Positions 1-6,156 of a stretch of 9,499 bases of DNA are shown here, piece after piece. The position numbers and the translations under genes were made by a program. This DNA is from Candidatus Pelagibacter sp. GTDB taxonomy: Bacteria > Pseudomonadota > Alphaproteobacteria > Pelagibacterales > Pelagibacteraceae. Numbering within the stretch: the first letter of the stretch is position 1; each line of letters opens with the position of its first letter. Location: NCBI GenBank assembly GCA_002704185.1, contig PAFP01000046.1:1-9499 (forward strand). The letters are read 5' to 3'. The notes under the pieces are model-generated. The model was given only the letters and a program-made list of their open reading frames with translations, was not told the origin of the DNA and ran no database searches.

Positions 1-55
1 TCTAAACTTATTTATAAATTTTCGTCAAAATAATGCAACAAATCAAAAAGAGGCT

Positions 56-91
56 AAACAGCCCTATTTTTAAAAAATAAGGCTGTTTTTT
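56..91. terminator. Hairpin terminator after HU
   Basis: The arms AAACAGCC (56-63) and GGCTGTTT (81-88) pair perfectly. Inside them, after one C-A mismatch, a further A/T stem closes on a short loop. On the plus strand a run of six T (86-91) follows, the classic form of an intrinsic terminator for a gene entering from the left of the window. On the minus strand it lies just past the HU stop codon and is followed by a less regular T-rich stretch (TCTTTTT), so it probably also ends HU transcription. The hairpin is directly visible; two-way use is inference. Confidence 0.75.
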
Positions 92-96
92 ATATA

Positions 97-372
97 CTAT
101 TTGTTGAACATTTCTTTAAGTGCTTTTGCAGGTAGGAATTTCACTTTTTGAGAAGCTGAAATTTGTATAGTTTCACCAGTTCTTGGGTTTCTGCCTGTTC
201 TAGCTTTTCTTTTGGCCACTTTATAAGTTCCAAAACCAGCAATTTTTACCTGGTCGTCATTCTTAAGCGCATCTAGAATTATATTAGTTATGCTGTCAAA
301 AGTTCTCTCAGCATCAGCTTTGCTTAAGTTTAATGTACTAGAGATTTTAGCAACTAGTTGTTTTTTATTCAT
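97..372 (-). CDS. hup: HU family DNA-binding protein
   Basis: Small histone-like nucleoid protein that binds and bends DNA as a dimer. The 91 residues match the usual HU length of about 90. The N-terminal helical dimerisation part (about 1-45) is followed by the HU signature from GFGTY (46-50) to GRNPRTG (60-66), whose proline 63 sits at the tip of the DNA-intercalating beta arm. The C-terminus returns to the usual short helix ending KEMFNK. The start ATG (370-372) has an AGAAAGG ribosome site 6 bases upstream (379-385). It follows rseP on the same strand after 127 noncoding bases, enough for its own promoter, and is followed by a hairpin terminator. HU and IHF subunits share this fold; the lack of IHF-specific extensions and the overall pattern favour HU. 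Confidence 0.95.
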   Translation of the reverse strand: MNKKQLVAKISSTLNLSKADAERTFDSITNIILDALKNDDQVKIAGFGTYKVAKRKARTGRNPRTGETIQISASQKVKFLPAKALKEMFNK

Positions 373-499
373 TTTAGGCCCTTTCTCGAATCGTTAATGT
401 ATTTTTCAATTAAATATTGAAAAAATCAATGAAAACTTAAGCTTTTTTAACAATTTTAAAATTCAACCTTTGGTTTGTGTAATTAAGTATTTGAAATTA
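373..499 (-). promoter_or_regulatory. Leader between rseP and HU with a small palindrome
   Basis: This 127-base noncoding gap is the likely location of a promoter for HU. It contains a perfect 9-bp inverted repeat, TTTTTCAAT (402-410) and ATTGAAAAA (416-424), around a 5-base loop. This lies about 30 bases upstream of the HU start. No T-run follows the hairpin, so it is not a convincing terminator; it could be an operator or leader structure, or simply chance in A/T-rich DNA. I see no -35/-10 pair strong enough to name. Confidence 0.3.
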
Positions 500-1600
500 T
501 TAATTAAATAAACCTAGACTTCTAAGATCGTTATAAGTAGCAAAAAACATCAGTGAAAAGAGAACGAATATACCAAATTTGTAAAAAATTAGTTGTATAT
601 TGTCACTTAAAGGCTTGCCTCTGACAAACTCAATAAAATAAAAAAATAAATGGCCTCCATCAAGCAATGGAATAGGGAATAAATTAATTAAACCTAAACT
701 GATAGAAATATAAGCCATAATACTTAAAAAAGGTATCAATCCATACTCAGCAACTTGTCCAGATACTTGAGCAATTTTAATTGGTCCACCTAATTGATCA
801 GCTGACTCGGTTCCGGAAATTATTTTTCCAATATAAGATAATGTTAAAGTGATAGTATTGTATGTTTCCAAAACAGCATAAAATAGTGATTTGGCGGGAC
901 CTAATTTTTCCCTTGATAATTTATTTTTTAATGGGCTAATTTTTATACCAATCATTTTACGTTTGATTGTATTTCCAAAATTATCTTTTGCACTTTTGAC
1001 TTCAGTTTTTATATTGAATGATAATGGCTTGTTTTGCCTCAGTACTTCAATTTTAACAACCTGCGTCTCTGATAGAGTTATATATTTTGCTACTTCATTT
1101 ATACTATTAATTTTTTTATTATTAACAAAAGTAATTTGATCATTAGGTTTTAATCCAGCTTTTTCAGCGGGTGAATTTTCAACAACATCACTAATCATTG
1201 GGATGGTATTGTCTTTTCCTACCGAAATAAATATTAAGGAAAACAATATTATGGCTAATATAAAATTTGCCAATGGTCCAGCAGATACTATGATTGCTCT
1301 TTGGTAAAGAGGTTTAGAATTTAAAAGTAAAGACCGGTCTAAATTACTTTCTTTTTCTTTCGAACTTTGCATCGATGCAGCATTTGAGTCACCATAAAAC
1401 TTTACGTAACCTCCAAGTGGAATAATGCAAAGCTTCCATCTTGTACCGTGTTTATCATGAAATCCTATGATTTCTTTTCCAAAACCTATAGAAAAGTCTG
1501 TTACACCAACTCCAAACTTCTTAGCATAATAATAATGACCATATTCGTGAACAAAAACCACAATGGAAATTAATACAGTAAAAGCGATTATATAAGTCAT
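500..1600 (-). CDS. rseP: RseP-type site-2 intramembrane zinc protease
   Basis: Membrane metalloprotease of family M50 that cuts transmembrane substrates such as anti-sigma factors and leftover signal peptides. The zinc motif HEYGH is at residues 18-22 in the first membrane helix. The family motif GGYVKFYGD is at 63-71. A single PDZ domain spans about 134-201, with SPAEKAGL at 143-150. The second active-site motif, N-x2-P-x-P-x2-LDGGH, runs from N306 with D314 as the third zinc ligand. The length of 366 residues fits alphaproteobacterial RseP, which commonly has one PDZ domain, while E. coli RseP has two. The ATG overlaps the stop of the upstream LysE-type gene by one base (TAATG) with no clear ribosome site of its own, implying translational coupling. 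The usual alphaproteobacterial neighbours (dxr, bamA) are not seen here. Confidence 0.93.
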   Translation of the reverse strand: MTYIIAFTVLISIVVFVHEYGHYYYAKKFGVGVTDFSIGFGKEIIGFHDKHGTRWKLCIIPLGGYVKFYGDSNAASMQSSKEKESNLDRSLLLNSKPLYQRAIIVSAGPLANFILAIILFSLIFISVGKDNTIPMISDVVENSPAEKAGLKPNDQITFVNNKKINSINEVAKYITLSETQVVKIEVLRQNKPLSFNIKTEVKSAKDNFGNTIKRKMIGIKISPLKNKLSREKLGPAKSLFYAVLETYNTITLTLSYIGKIISGTESADQLGGPIKIAQVSGQVAEYGLIPFLSIMAYISISLGLINLFPIPLLDGGHLFFYFIEFVRGKPLSDNIQLIFYKFGIFVLFSLMFFATYNDLRSLGLFN

Positions 1601-2217
1601 TAAAATTTATAAATACTAATTATTAACAATATACCAAAAAAAAATATTAAAAATCCAGAAAATAAATTAATTTTTTGTAAAGATTTTAAATTTAAATTGT
1701 CTTTAAATTTTAATGTTATGTAGCTTAATGATACCCACCATGCTAAAGATCCAAAAAAAATTCCAATAACAATAAATAACGAACTAATCCACGAAACTTT
1801 ATCTAAAAGAAAATTTAAATAAGATAGTACAGATATAAAAGCTAGTACAGTTACTGGATTGCTGATTGTAATTAAAGCTCCTGTAATAACATATTTAAAA
1901 TTATTTTCTTTTTGTATTTCTAAGTATTTAATACCTTTAATTTTTTTCGCCATCATTTGTGCTCCAATAAACATAATACATAGACCTCCGACCAACCTTA
2001 ATACTGGTTGGTTTTGTAAACTGTCGCCAGAAACAGCTACGAGTCCAAAAACAGCTAAAATACCATAAAACAAGTCAGCTAAAGCTACGCCAATACCAGT
2101 ATAAAAGCCCGCCTTGATTCCATACTGAATTGTCCTATTTATGCATAATACAGCTACTGCACCAACTGGTAAGGCCACAAAGAACCCCACTAAAAGGCCT
2201 ATGAATAGATAAATCAT
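1600..2217 (-). CDS. LysE/RhtB family amino-acid exporter
   Basis: Inner-membrane export protein of the LysE/RhtB (translocator) family, which pumps amino acids or related small metabolites out of the cell. The 205 residues match the family length and fall into about six hydrophobic segments. The N-terminal signature is clear: PVGAVAVLCINRTI at 17-30, followed by GIKAGFYTGIGVALAD at 33-48. A glycine-rich third helix with a conserved VGGLCIMFIGAQM pattern lies near 76-88, and SNP occurs in the middle loop. The substrate cannot be told from sequence. It is the first gene of a minus-strand unit with rseP and starts divergently from the bactofilin operon, with no obvious Shine-Dalgarno sequence before its ATG (2215-2217). 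Confidence 0.88.
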   Translation of the reverse strand: MIYLFIGLLVGFFVALPVGAVAVLCINRTIQYGIKAGFYTGIGVALADLFYGILAVFGLVAVSGDSLQNQPVLRLVGGLCIMFIGAQMMAKKIKGIKYLEIQKENNFKYVITGALITISNPVTVLAFISVLSYLNFLLDKVSWISSLFIVIGIFFGSLAWWVSLSYITLKFKDNLNLKSLQKINLFSGFLIFFFGILLIISIYKF

Positions 2218-2281
2218 TAATTTTAGTGAAAAAAGATAACATATTTTTAGGTAATTTATCTAGATTCTTGATCTTACTTGT

Positions 2282-2299
2282 TCTATAAAGTCTATAAAG
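2282..2299 (+). repeat. Tandem 9-bp duplication TCTATAAAG
   Basis: TCTATAAAG occurs twice back to back (2282-2290 and 2291-2299), directly before the first bactofilin start. Each copy contains a -10-like TATAAA, and the second copy runs into the AAAGAGGT ribosome site. It may be a replication-slippage duplication of a -10 element. The repeat is directly visible; any function is inference. Confidence 0.7.
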
Positions 2300-2303
2300 A
2301 GGT
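2296..2303 (+). promoter_or_regulatory. Ribosome binding site fixing the bactofilin start
   Basis: AAAGAGGT ends 7 bases before the ATG at 2311. It supports that ATG over the in-frame TTG at 2278, which lies upstream of this site and inside the probable promoter. Confidence 0.7.
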
Positions 2304-2310
2304 AATAAAA

Positions 2311-2817
2311 ATGGCAATATTTGATGATGAAAACCAAAAAAAAGAAGGTGGTTCGACGCCTTTCGGGAGGAGTACTACGGCATCAAGATCAACTTTAGAT
2401 ACTAAAGAGGGTAGCATAGTAATTGGTGCAGGTGTATCGGTAACTGGAGATATTGATGCTCCAAATGAAGTATCTGTGAATGGTAGACATACTGGTAAAG
2501 TAATATCAGGAAAAATTACTGTAAGAAATGGCGGAAAAATAGACGGAGAATCTAGAGTTGAAACAGCTGAAATTGAAGGTAACTACGACGGAAATTTGGA
2601 AGTTGCTGGCACTTTATCTGTCTCTTCATCTGGGGTAGCAAAAGGAGAAATAAGATATAAAGATCTAGAAATAGCACTTGGTGGAAAAATAAGTGGAACT
2701 ATTTCTGAAATGAGTGACGAAGAAGCAAGTAAATCAAAGATTAAACTTGTTAAGGATGACGAAGAGAGAAAAAAATCCGGTGGTTTCTTTGGCACAACAA
2801 AAACAGAAGAAAATTAA
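2311..2817 (+). CDS. Bactofilin, first of a tandem pair
   Basis: Polymer-forming cytoskeletal protein of the bactofilin family (PF04519). Members assemble without nucleotide into filaments, often at the inner membrane, and influence cell shape, polarity or wall synthesis. The product has 168 residues from the chosen ATG. A disordered, Gly/Ser/Thr-rich N-terminal tail (about 1-34) precedes the beta-helix core at about 35-132. The core shows the repeating short-strand/glycine pattern (SIVIGAGVSVTGDI, VSVNGRHTGKV, ITVRNGGKIDG, LSVSSSGVAKGEI). The C-terminal tail (133-168) is charged and rich in Lys and Glu. The flanking disordered tails are typical of bactofilins and usually regulate membrane or partner binding. 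It heads a three-gene operon with a second bactofilin and a membrane protein. Confidence 0.9.
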   Translation: MAIFDDENQKKEGGSTPFGRSTTASRSTLDTKEGSIVIGAGVSVTGDIDAPNEVSVNGRHTGKVISGKITVRNGGKIDGESRVETAEIEGNYDGNLEVAGTLSVSSSGVAKGEIRYKDLEIALGGKISGTISEMSDEEASKSKIKLVKDDEERKKSGGFFGTTKTEEN

Positions 2818-2831
2818 TTTAACACCAAAAA

Positions 2832-3155
2832 ATGGCATCTTCATCTAATTCTATATTGCTGGACGACGTTGTCTTAAAAGGCAAAATTACCGAAAAAGAA
2901 AATATAATTATTGGATGTAAATTTGAAGGGAACGTTGCAGCAGAAGACGTAACTTTCTCTGAGTCTGCTGAAATAAATGGCGATGTTAACGCTAATAAAG
3001 TTAAAATTGAAGGTAAAGTTAAGGGTACAGTAACAGCCAAACATTTATCAATTAAAGAGAGAGCAGATGTTGAAGGTGACTTAATTACAGAACGTTTATC
3101 AATAGATGACGGTGCAAAAGTAAAAATTCAAGCATTAACAAAAAAGGGAGTGTGA
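2832..3155 (+). CDS. Bactofilin, second, core-only paralogue
   Basis: The 107-residue bactofilin is almost entirely beta-helix core (about 7-101), with very short tails, unlike its neighbour. The repeat pattern is clear: IIIGCKFEGNV, VTFSESAEINGDV, VKIEGKVKGTV, LSIKERADVEGDL, LSIDDGAKVKI. It lies 14 bases after the first bactofilin with no good ribosome site, so it is probably translated from the same transcript by coupling. Two adjacent paralogues of different tail architecture could co-polymerise, the long-tailed copy supplying interaction surfaces; paired bactofilins are known in other alphaproteobacteria (for example BacA and BacB of Caulobacter). Whether these two interact is inference. 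Confidence 0.88.
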   Translation: MASSSNSILLDDVVLKGKITEKENIIIGCKFEGNVAAEDVTFSESAEINGDVNANKVKIEGKVKGTVTAKHLSIKERADVEGDLITERLSIDDGAKVKIQALTKKGV

Positions 3156-3156
3156 G

Positions 3157-3384
3157 ATGGGTCAATTAGCAAGTCAAGGACTAGGTGTATTAGCAATATA
3201 CTTTTTTCTTTTATTTTTGCTTCACTTTAGATTGGATTTCGTCCAAAAAAATCTAAAGAATGCTTACAAAGAAGAACAAGCTAACCTAAAGAAAAGAAAA
3301 AAGAGCCTTAAAAAATGGGAAGCATCTATTAGAAAAAAAGGTAGACGCAGAACTATAAAAAAATCAAAAAAAAGAAGAAGATAA
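3157..3384 (+). CDS. Small single-pass membrane protein with basic coiled tail
   Basis: I do not recognise a named family. The 75 residues comprise a short N-terminus, one hydrophobic segment (about 9-24, LGVLAIYFFLLFLLHF), then a Lys/Arg-rich helical, possibly coiled-coil stretch (about 27-60), ending in RRRTIKKSKKRRR. By the positive-inside rule the basic tail should be cytoplasmic. The start is supported by an AAGGGAG ribosome site (3144-3150) and by lying one base after the stop of the second bactofilin. Its position as third gene of the bactofilin operon makes a membrane anchor or adaptor for the filaments the natural hypothesis. The basic tail could bind acidic bactofilin tails, phospholipid or nucleic acid. 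Its stop is one base from the stop of the convergent LysR gene. Confidence 0.75.
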   Translation: MGQLASQGLGVLAIYFFLLFLLHFRLDFVQKNLKNAYKEEQANLKKRKKSLKKWEASIRKKGRRRTIKKSKKRRR

Positions 3385-3385
3385 A

Positions 3386-4276
3386 TTAGAATTTCCATTC
3401 AGAGACTTTATTAAATATAAAGTCTCTGAATGCTTTAACTCTAGCTACATTTTTTAATGATTGAGGGTATACAAAATGTGCCTCATATTTTGGTCCACTA
3501 TGATCACCTAAAATTTTAACAAGCCCAGGTTTATTTCCAACCATATAATCTGGTAAAGCGGCAAGGCCAACTCCACTTTCAACAGCTAATAATAAAGAGT
3601 AGATGTTATTAACCTTCATAATTGATCTTCTTTTATGTTTTTCTTTGCTACCAACTTTTAAAATCCATTCTTTTTCAGATAACGGTGATGGAGAACCTTT
3701 GCCATATGTTATTAAATTATGCTTATCTAAATCATTTAAACTTCTTGGCAACCCATTTTCTTCACAATATTTAGAAGATCCATAAATATGATAATTTATA
3801 TTAATCATTTTTTTTTGAATATAATTTTTCTGCTTAGGAGATCTCATCCAAATGGCTACATCCGCTTCTCTAGTGCTTAAATTAAGTTCCTCGTTTGTAA
3901 CAATTAATTCAACTTCAATATCTGGATTTTTGTCTCTAAATTCTTTTATTCGAGGTGTTAGCCAAATACCCCCGAAACCAACAACAGTAGTAACTACTAA
4001 CTTTCCAGAAGGTTTGTGTTTTTGTTCAGTGAAATCAGTTTCTACTTCTTTTATTTTAGATATAACTTCGTTAGCAGTTGAATAGAGTTTATGCCCACTA
4101 TCTGTTAAAACCAATCCTCTTGCATGTCTTTCAAACAAGCTAATTTTTAATTCGTATTCTAGTGATTGTATTTGCCTGCTAATTGCGGATTGACTTAAAT
4201 TTAATGTATCAGATGCTTTTGTGAAACTGCCAGCTTGAGTAACGGCATGAAATATTTTTAATTTATCCCAATCCAT
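3386..4276 (-). CDS. LysR-type transcriptional regulator
   Basis: DNA-binding regulator of the LysR family; 296 residues is the standard length. The winged helix-turn-helix lies at about 1-60 (LKIFHAVTQAGSFTKASDTLNLSQSAISRQI at about 6-36, then LEYELKISLFERHARGLVLTDSG). A linker helix follows to about 85, then a periplasmic-binding-protein-like effector domain from about 90 on (KLVVTTVVGFGGIWLTPRIKEF). The effector is unknown. Its ATG overlaps the acuI-like stop by one base (TAATG) with no Shine-Dalgarno, so it is the last gene of the folE operon and probably coupled to the reductase. LysR regulators often control adjacent genes, so this operon or another acuI-related pathway is a plausible target. 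Its final 15 codons carry a long hairpin (3397-3431). Confidence 0.92.
   Translation of the reverse strand: MDWDKLKIFHAVTQAGSFTKASDTLNLSQSAISRQIQSLEYELKISLFERHARGLVLTDSGHKLYSTANEVISKIKEVETDFTEQKHKPSGKLVVTTVVGFGGIWLTPRIKEFRDKNPDIEVELIVTNEELNLSTREADVAIWMRSPKQKNYIQKKMININYHIYGSSKYCEENGLPRSLNDLDKHNLITYGKGSPSPLSEKEWILKVGSKEKHKRRSIMKVNNIYSLLLAVESGVGLAALPDYMVGNKPGLVKILGDHSGPKYEAHFVYPQSLKNVARVKAFRDFIFNKVSEWKF
3397..3431. terminator. Perfect 14-bp hairpin at convergent gene ends
   Basis: ATTCAGAGACTTTA (3397-3410) and TAAAGTCTCTGAAT (3418-3431) are exact reverse complements around a 7-base loop. The structure lies inside the last codons of the LysR gene, 13 bases past the stop of the convergent bactofilin operon. 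A stem this long and perfect is very unlikely by chance. Neither side has an immediate T-run, so it is a probable bidirectional transcript-end or RNA 3'-protecting structure rather than a textbook intrinsic terminator. Confidence 0.7.
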
Positions 4277-5274
4277 TACTTATTTACATCAACTAATACT
4301 CTACCTGAAATATCACCTTTCAGAATTTTTGACGACGAGCTAATTATATCCTGCAATCCCCATATACTAACTCCCTTACTTAACTTTTCAAAATCAACAT
4401 AAGTAGTAGCTTGTGACCATAAAAATTGTCTTCTTATAATTGGTGCTGTGACTGAATCTACCCCCCACAATTTAATACCTCTAATGATAAAGGGCATTAC
4501 TGTTGTATCTAACTTATAGCTACTGGCTAATCCACAGGCAGCGACCATTCCATTTGGCCTCGTATGAGACAAAGCTTTTGCCAAAATTTTTCCTCCAACT
4601 GTATCTACTACACCGTCATATAATGCTTTGTCCAAAGGTCTTGCCTCTTGATCTAATTCTGACCTATCAATTATATTTTTTGCTCCAATTGATTTTAAAA
4701 ATTCAGATTTGTCTTTTTTTCCAGTTACAGCTGAAACAATATATCCGAGTTTGCTCAAAGCTAGTACAGCAACGCTACCTACTCCTCCTGTTGCTCCTGT
4801 TACTAATACATCTTTAATTGGCTCACCCTTTAATATTGTTTCTCTTGCCTGAATAATTAAAACACACATCAACGCTGTTAATCCAGCAGTACCTAAAATC
4901 ATTGCTTTTTTTGTATCAAGATCTTTTGGTAATTTTACTAAAAAATTATCCTGAACTTTTGCATATTGAGCATATCCACCAAAATATATTTCCCCAACTC
5001 TCCAGCCAGTTAATATTACTTTGTCACCATTTTTAAAATTTGGACTCTCACTTTCTTCGACTGTGCCTGCAAAATCTATGCCAGGAATATGCGGGTATTC
5101 TTTAACTAATTTACCTCCATTTTTTAATATCATTCCATCCTTATAGTTTAAAGATGAGTAATCAATTTTTACAACTACGTTACCATGTTTTAAAAATGAT
5201 TTATCAATTTCTTTCACTTCTCTAGTAAATTTTTCTCCGTCCTGATTTAAAATTATCGCTTTAAATTTGCTCAT
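4276..5274 (-). CDS. acuI: AcuI/YhdH-type acrylyl-CoA reductase (NADPH)
   Basis: Zinc-free medium-chain dehydrogenase/reductase of the AcuI/YhdH family. Characterised members reduce acrylyl-CoA to propionyl-CoA with NADPH, which detoxifies acrylate derived for instance from DMSP breakdown. The product has 332 residues from the ATG at 5272-5274, close to the family length. Visible features are the catalytic-domain motif SSLNYKDGM (40-48), GIDFAGTV (65-72), the nucleotide-binding loop GATGGVGSVA (160-169) and the C-terminal SGRVLVDV. The start is chosen because AAGGAG (5285-5290) lies 10 bases upstream and residues 1-9 align with the family N-terminus; an in-frame ATG 42 bases further upstream is unsupported. 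It overlaps the end of the zinc-finger gene by 14 bases and the LysR start by one. The exact substrate is inferred from the family. Confidence 0.88.
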   Translation of the reverse strand: MSKFKAIILNQDGEKFTREVKEIDKSFLKHGNVVVKIDYSSLNYKDGMILKNGGKLVKEYPHIPGIDFAGTVEESESPNFKNGDKVILTGWRVGEIYFGGYAQYAKVQDNFLVKLPKDLDTKKAMILGTAGLTALMCVLIIQARETILKGEPIKDVLVTGATGGVGSVAVLALSKLGYIVSAVTGKKDKSEFLKSIGAKNIIDRSELDQEARPLDKALYDGVVDTVGGKILAKALSHTRPNGMVAACGLASSYKLDTTVMPFIIRGIKLWGVDSVTAPIIRRQFLWSQATTYVDFEKLSKGVSIWGLQDIISSSSKILKGDISGRVLVDVNK

Positions 5275-5494
5275 ATTTTTTACTCTCCTTTTCATCATAG
5301 AAATATACTCTTTCACTATCTATGTCTGCATTTTCTTTCAAAACAAAACAAATATTACAGTAACCACAAACCACATAACCGACTTCTGGTTTAATAGTAT
5401 AATATACCTTTGGACTATCTATCTGAGTAGCTATACGTGTAGTATCTACAAAAATTTTTTTTAAATGAACATGCTGTTCTGGTATTTCGACCAT
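5261..5494 (-). CDS. Small zf-CHCC-like protein with altered zinc ligands
   Basis: The 77-residue protein resembles the zf-CHCC family (PF10276; relatives include the mitochondrial complex I subunit NDUFS6), common as short proteins in alphaproteobacteria. The match is VDTTRIA (16-22), SPKVYYTI (27-34) and VVCGYCNICFVL (41-52), against a family pattern of about V-x3-R-x-x-C, H-P-x-V-Y-L and C-P-Y-C. Two of the four expected ligands appear changed: T23 stands where the first Cys is expected and S27 where the His is expected. C43 and C46 remain, and C49 and two N-terminal His (H8, H10) are extra candidates. It lies 3 bases after the folE stop without its own ribosome site. Function is unknown; the family assignment is from memory of the pattern. 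Confidence 0.72.
   Translation of the reverse strand: MVEIPEQHVHLKKIFVDTTRIATQIDSPKVYYTIKPEVGYVVCGYCNICFVLKENADIDSERVYFYDEKESKKYEQI
5285..5290 (-). promoter_or_regulatory. Shine-Dalgarno of the acuI-like gene
   Basis: On the minus strand this reads AAGGAG, 10 bases before the ATG at 5274. It lies within the end of the upstream zinc-finger reading frame. It is the strongest ribosome site in this operon and decides the start of the reductase. Confidence 0.75.
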
Positions 5495-5497
5495 AAG

Positions 5498-6100
5498 TTA
5501 TTTTTTTATATAATGAAGAAATCTTTCTTGAAGATTATGACTATCTCTGAATACTCCTGTGAAATAATTAGTTACTGTTCTAGCTTCTTCTTTCCTAACA
5601 CCTCTTGTAGTCATACATTGGTGAATTGCATCAATACTAACTGCTGATCCATGGGCTTTCAATCCCTTATAAATAGAGTTAGCAATTTGCATTGTTAATC
5701 TTTCCTGTGTTTGAAGTCTTCTTGAGTAAAGATCTACTACCCTTGCGAGTTTACTAAGTCCTACTACTTTTTCTGCGGGCATATAAGCTACATGAGCTGT
5801 CCCTAATATTGGTGCCATATGATGTTCACAATGACTTTGAATTGAAATATTTTTTTGTATAACCATGTCATCATAACCCTCAACATCTCCAAATGTTTTT
5901 GATAAATATTCCTCAGGATTTTCTCCGTATCCACTAAAATATTCATTAAAAGCCTTTATAACTCTTTTAGGAGTATCCACTAAGCCTTCTCTACCTGGGC
6001 TTTCGCCAATATATTTAAGTATAATTTTAACTGCTTTCTCCGCTTCATCTTTCGAAACTTTTTGAAGTACTTTTGCCTTAAAATCTGTTACATTTTTCAT
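5498..6100 (-). CDS. folE: GTP cyclohydrolase I
   Basis: Converts GTP to 7,8-dihydroneopterin triphosphate, the first step of folate (and related pterin or queuosine precursor) synthesis; the enzyme is a cytoplasmic multimer. The product has 200 residues from the chosen ATG. Zinc ligands are visible as C91 and H94 in SHCEHHMAP (89-97) and C162 in HQCMTTRGV. GESPGREGLVDTPKRV (32-47) and VVGLSKLARVVDLYSRRLQTQ (112-132) are further signatures. The ATG at 6098-6100 is preferred because AGGGGT lies 10 bases upstream and the family begins here; the 21 extra hydrophobic residues from the upstream ATG at 6163 would overlap the divergent hisI start. It heads the folE, zf-CHCC, acuI-like, LysR operon and diverges from hisI, an adjacency I recall in other alphaproteobacteria. 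Confidence 0.96.
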   Translation of the reverse strand: MKNVTDFKAKVLQKVSKDEAEKAVKIILKYIGESPGREGLVDTPKRVIKAFNEYFSGYGENPEEYLSKTFGDVEGYDDMVIQKNISIQSHCEHHMAPILGTAHVAYMPAEKVVGLSKLARVVDLYSRRLQTQERLTMQIANSIYKGLKAHGSAVSIDAIHQCMTTRGVRKEEARTVTNYFTGVFRDSHNLQERFLHYIKK

Positions 6101-6156
6101 GTTAAAAAAAACCCCTAATAAAAATTGGAATATGCAGTATACAAGAGTTAAGTTAC
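6101..6156. promoter_or_regulatory. Divergent folE / hisI promoter region
   Basis: Only 56 bases separate the two divergent starts, so both promoters must be here or reach into the opposite gene. The centre holds TATGCAGTATAC (6131-6142), which has a -10-like character in both directions, but no clear -35 partner is visible. The hisI ATG has only a weak AGAG-like site upstream (6144-6147). The call rests on geometry. Confidence 0.4.
6111..6116 (-). promoter_or_regulatory. Ribosome binding site of folE
   Basis: On the minus strand this reads AGGGGT, 10 bases before the ATG at 6100. It favours the 200-residue FolE over the longer upstream start. Confidence 0.6.

Larger units (their letters stand above)
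2218..2310. promoter_or_regulatory. Divergent promoter region, lysE-type gene / bactofilin operon
   Basis: These 93 bases separate two divergent start codons and so should hold promoters for both. On the plus strand, TTGATC (2268-2273) could serve as a -35 element and TATAAA (2293-2298, or 2284-2289 in the other repeat copy) as a -10 element, but neither spacing (19 or 10 bases) is ideal. No convincing minus-strand promoter stands out. The assignment rests mainly on gene geometry. Confidence 0.4.

Noticed and set aside
1..55. Possible RNA gene or coding end at the left edge
   Set aside because: There is no tRNA-like fold or open coding frame of useful length; only the plus-strand hairpin hints at a gene outside the window.
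402..424. 9-bp palindrome before HU as a terminator of rseP
   Set aside because: It is nearly all A/T with no T-run after it, so it is kept only as a weak leader feature.
2278..2310. TTG start giving an 11-residue longer first bactofilin
   Set aside because: It lies upstream of a good ribosome site that serves the ATG at 2311, and overlaps the probable promoter and tandem repeat.
2135..2317. 60-residue minus-strand ORF across the lysE/bactofilin gap
   Set aside because: It overlaps the well-supported LysE start in another frame and the bactofilin start region, with no ribosome site.
4503..4817. 104-residue plus-strand ORF rich in Leu
   Set aside because: It is a shadow of the acuI-like gene on the opposite strand, with low-complexity composition and no family pattern.
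5275..5316. Upstream ATG for the acuI-like gene
   Set aside because: The extra 14 residues encode through the Shine-Dalgarno of the ATG at 5274 and do not fit the family N-terminus.
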